Origin: 2-12-FULL-65-11 sp049679965
Lineage (GTDB): Bacteria; Acidobacteriota; Vicinamibacteria; Vicinamibacterales; CAVVIG01
Reading direction: 5' to 3'
Assembly: GCA_049679965.1 (NCBI GenBank)
Contig: JBAUGX010000252.1
Span: 1 to 6,614 of the forward strand
Length of the DNA stretch: 6,614 nucleotides
Made by a program: the position numbers and the translations under genes. Below the pieces are notes generated by a model. It had not been told where the DNA came from. It saw only the letters and a program-made list of their open reading frames with translations, and made no database searches. Every line of letters begins with the position of its first letter. Within the stretch, counting starts at the first letter, position 1. Shown in pieces: positions 6,267-6,614 of the stretch.

Positions 6267-6557
6267 ATGTCACAAGAAGCTCTGGGACTCGTAGAAACCA
6301 AAGGACTCATCGGGTCGATCGAGGCGGCCGACGCGATGGTCAAGGCCGCCAACGTCACGCTGATCGGCAAGGAGTACATCGGGGCCGGCTACGTCACGGT
6401 GATGGTCCGCGGCGATGTCGGTGCCGTCAAAGCCGCCACCGACGCCGGCGCGGCGGCCGCGCGCCGCGTGGGCGAGCTCGTGTCCGTCCACGTCATCCCG
6501 CGCCCGCACGCGAACCTCGAAGACGTGCTGCCGATTGGAAAGGCGTCGAAGAGCTAG
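6267..6557 (+). CDS. BMC-H microcompartment shell protein (PduA/EutM type)
   Basis: 96 residues, the usual size of a single-domain hexameric shell protein that tiles the facets of bacterial microcompartments. It aligns with PduA almost without gaps: EALGLVETKGL (4-14), EAADAMVKAANV (19-30), VTVMVRGDVGAVKAATDAGA (43-62), then GELVSVHVIPRPH (69-81), the last part closer to EutM. The edge residues Lys26 and Arg79 that pack hexamers side by side are present. The central pore loop is YIGAG (37-41), where PduA as I recall it has KIGSG. The ATG at 6267 gives the family N-terminus; the frame is open upstream to an ATG at 6117, but that 50-residue part is unlike any shell protein. No clear Shine-Dalgarno precedes the ATG. 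It diverges from the filament operon. The substrate and compartment type cannot be read from this gene alone. Confidence 0.95.
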   Translation: MSQEALGLVETKGLIGSIEAADAMVKAANVTLIGKEYIGAGYVTVMVRGDVGAVKAATDAGAAAARRVGELVSVHVIPRPHANLEDVLPIGKASKS

Positions 6558-6602
6558 GTTCTCGGGTGCTCAGGTTCTCGGGTGCTCGGGTTCTTCGGGT
6601 TC
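6557..6602. repeat. 16-bp-period tandem repeat after the BMC gene
   Basis: GGTTCTCGGGTGCTC occurs at 6557-6571 (its first G is the last base of the stop codon) and again exactly at 6573-6587, separated by one A. A degenerate third unit GGGTTCTTCGGGTTC follows (6588-6602). The sub-motif TTC-TCGGGT recurs throughout. There is no inverted repeat or T-tract, so it is not a simple terminator. The array starts directly at the stop codon of the shell gene and may continue past the window. Confidence 0.65.
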
Positions 6603-6614
6603 GGTGCGCTAGAC

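Noticed and set aside
6558..6614. Rho-independent terminator after the shell gene
   Set aside because: The sequence is a direct repeat with no stem-loop and no T-tract.

Overview
The window is GC-rich and tightly packed, and reads as a chromosomal segment of a Gram-negative, double-membrane bacterium. The proteins look most like those of Acidobacteriota, perhaps the Vicinamibacteria. That placement rests on recalled features (the NLATRPF start of the PilN-like protein, a TPR lipoprotein following the PilP-like gene, short quasi-tandem intergenic repeats) and not on any search, so it is tentative.

Left and centre (1 to about 6004, minus strand): one operon for a type IV filament machine, meaning a type IV pilus or type II secretion system. 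In transcription order it encodes a GspF/PilC platform protein, a GspE/PilB assembly ATPase, PilM-, PilN- and PilO-like proteins, a PilP/GspC-like protein, and the N-terminus of a TPR lipoprotein cut by the left edge. The last is likely the start of a secretin or a pilotin. GspF and GspE are separated by 4 bp; GspE/PilM, PilM/PilN and PilN/PilO each overlap by a 4-base ATGA; the PilP-like gene starts inside the end of pilO. This implies one mRNA and translational coupling. A 57-bp gap with heptad repeats then precedes the TPR gene. Functionally, the ATPase drives the platform protein in the inner membrane, and PilM (cytoplasmic), PilN/PilO (bitopic) and the PilP-like protein link it to an outer-membrane secretin. 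No pilin or pseudopilin gene, prepilin peptidase or retraction ATPase lies in the window, so pilus versus secretion cannot be decided here.

Divergent intergenic region (about 6005-6266): no convincing gene. It holds a strong extended -10 promoter (TGCTATAAT on the minus strand) for the filament operon, an imperfect palindrome over its start point, an 8-bp direct repeat one helical turn apart, and a weaker plus-strand promoter candidate.

Right (6267-6557, plus strand): a complete single-domain bacterial microcompartment shell protein (BMC-H, PduA/EutM type), followed at once by a 16-bp-period tandem repeat that runs to near the window end. It may mark the start of a microcompartment locus to the right, but no enzyme or second shell gene is visible.
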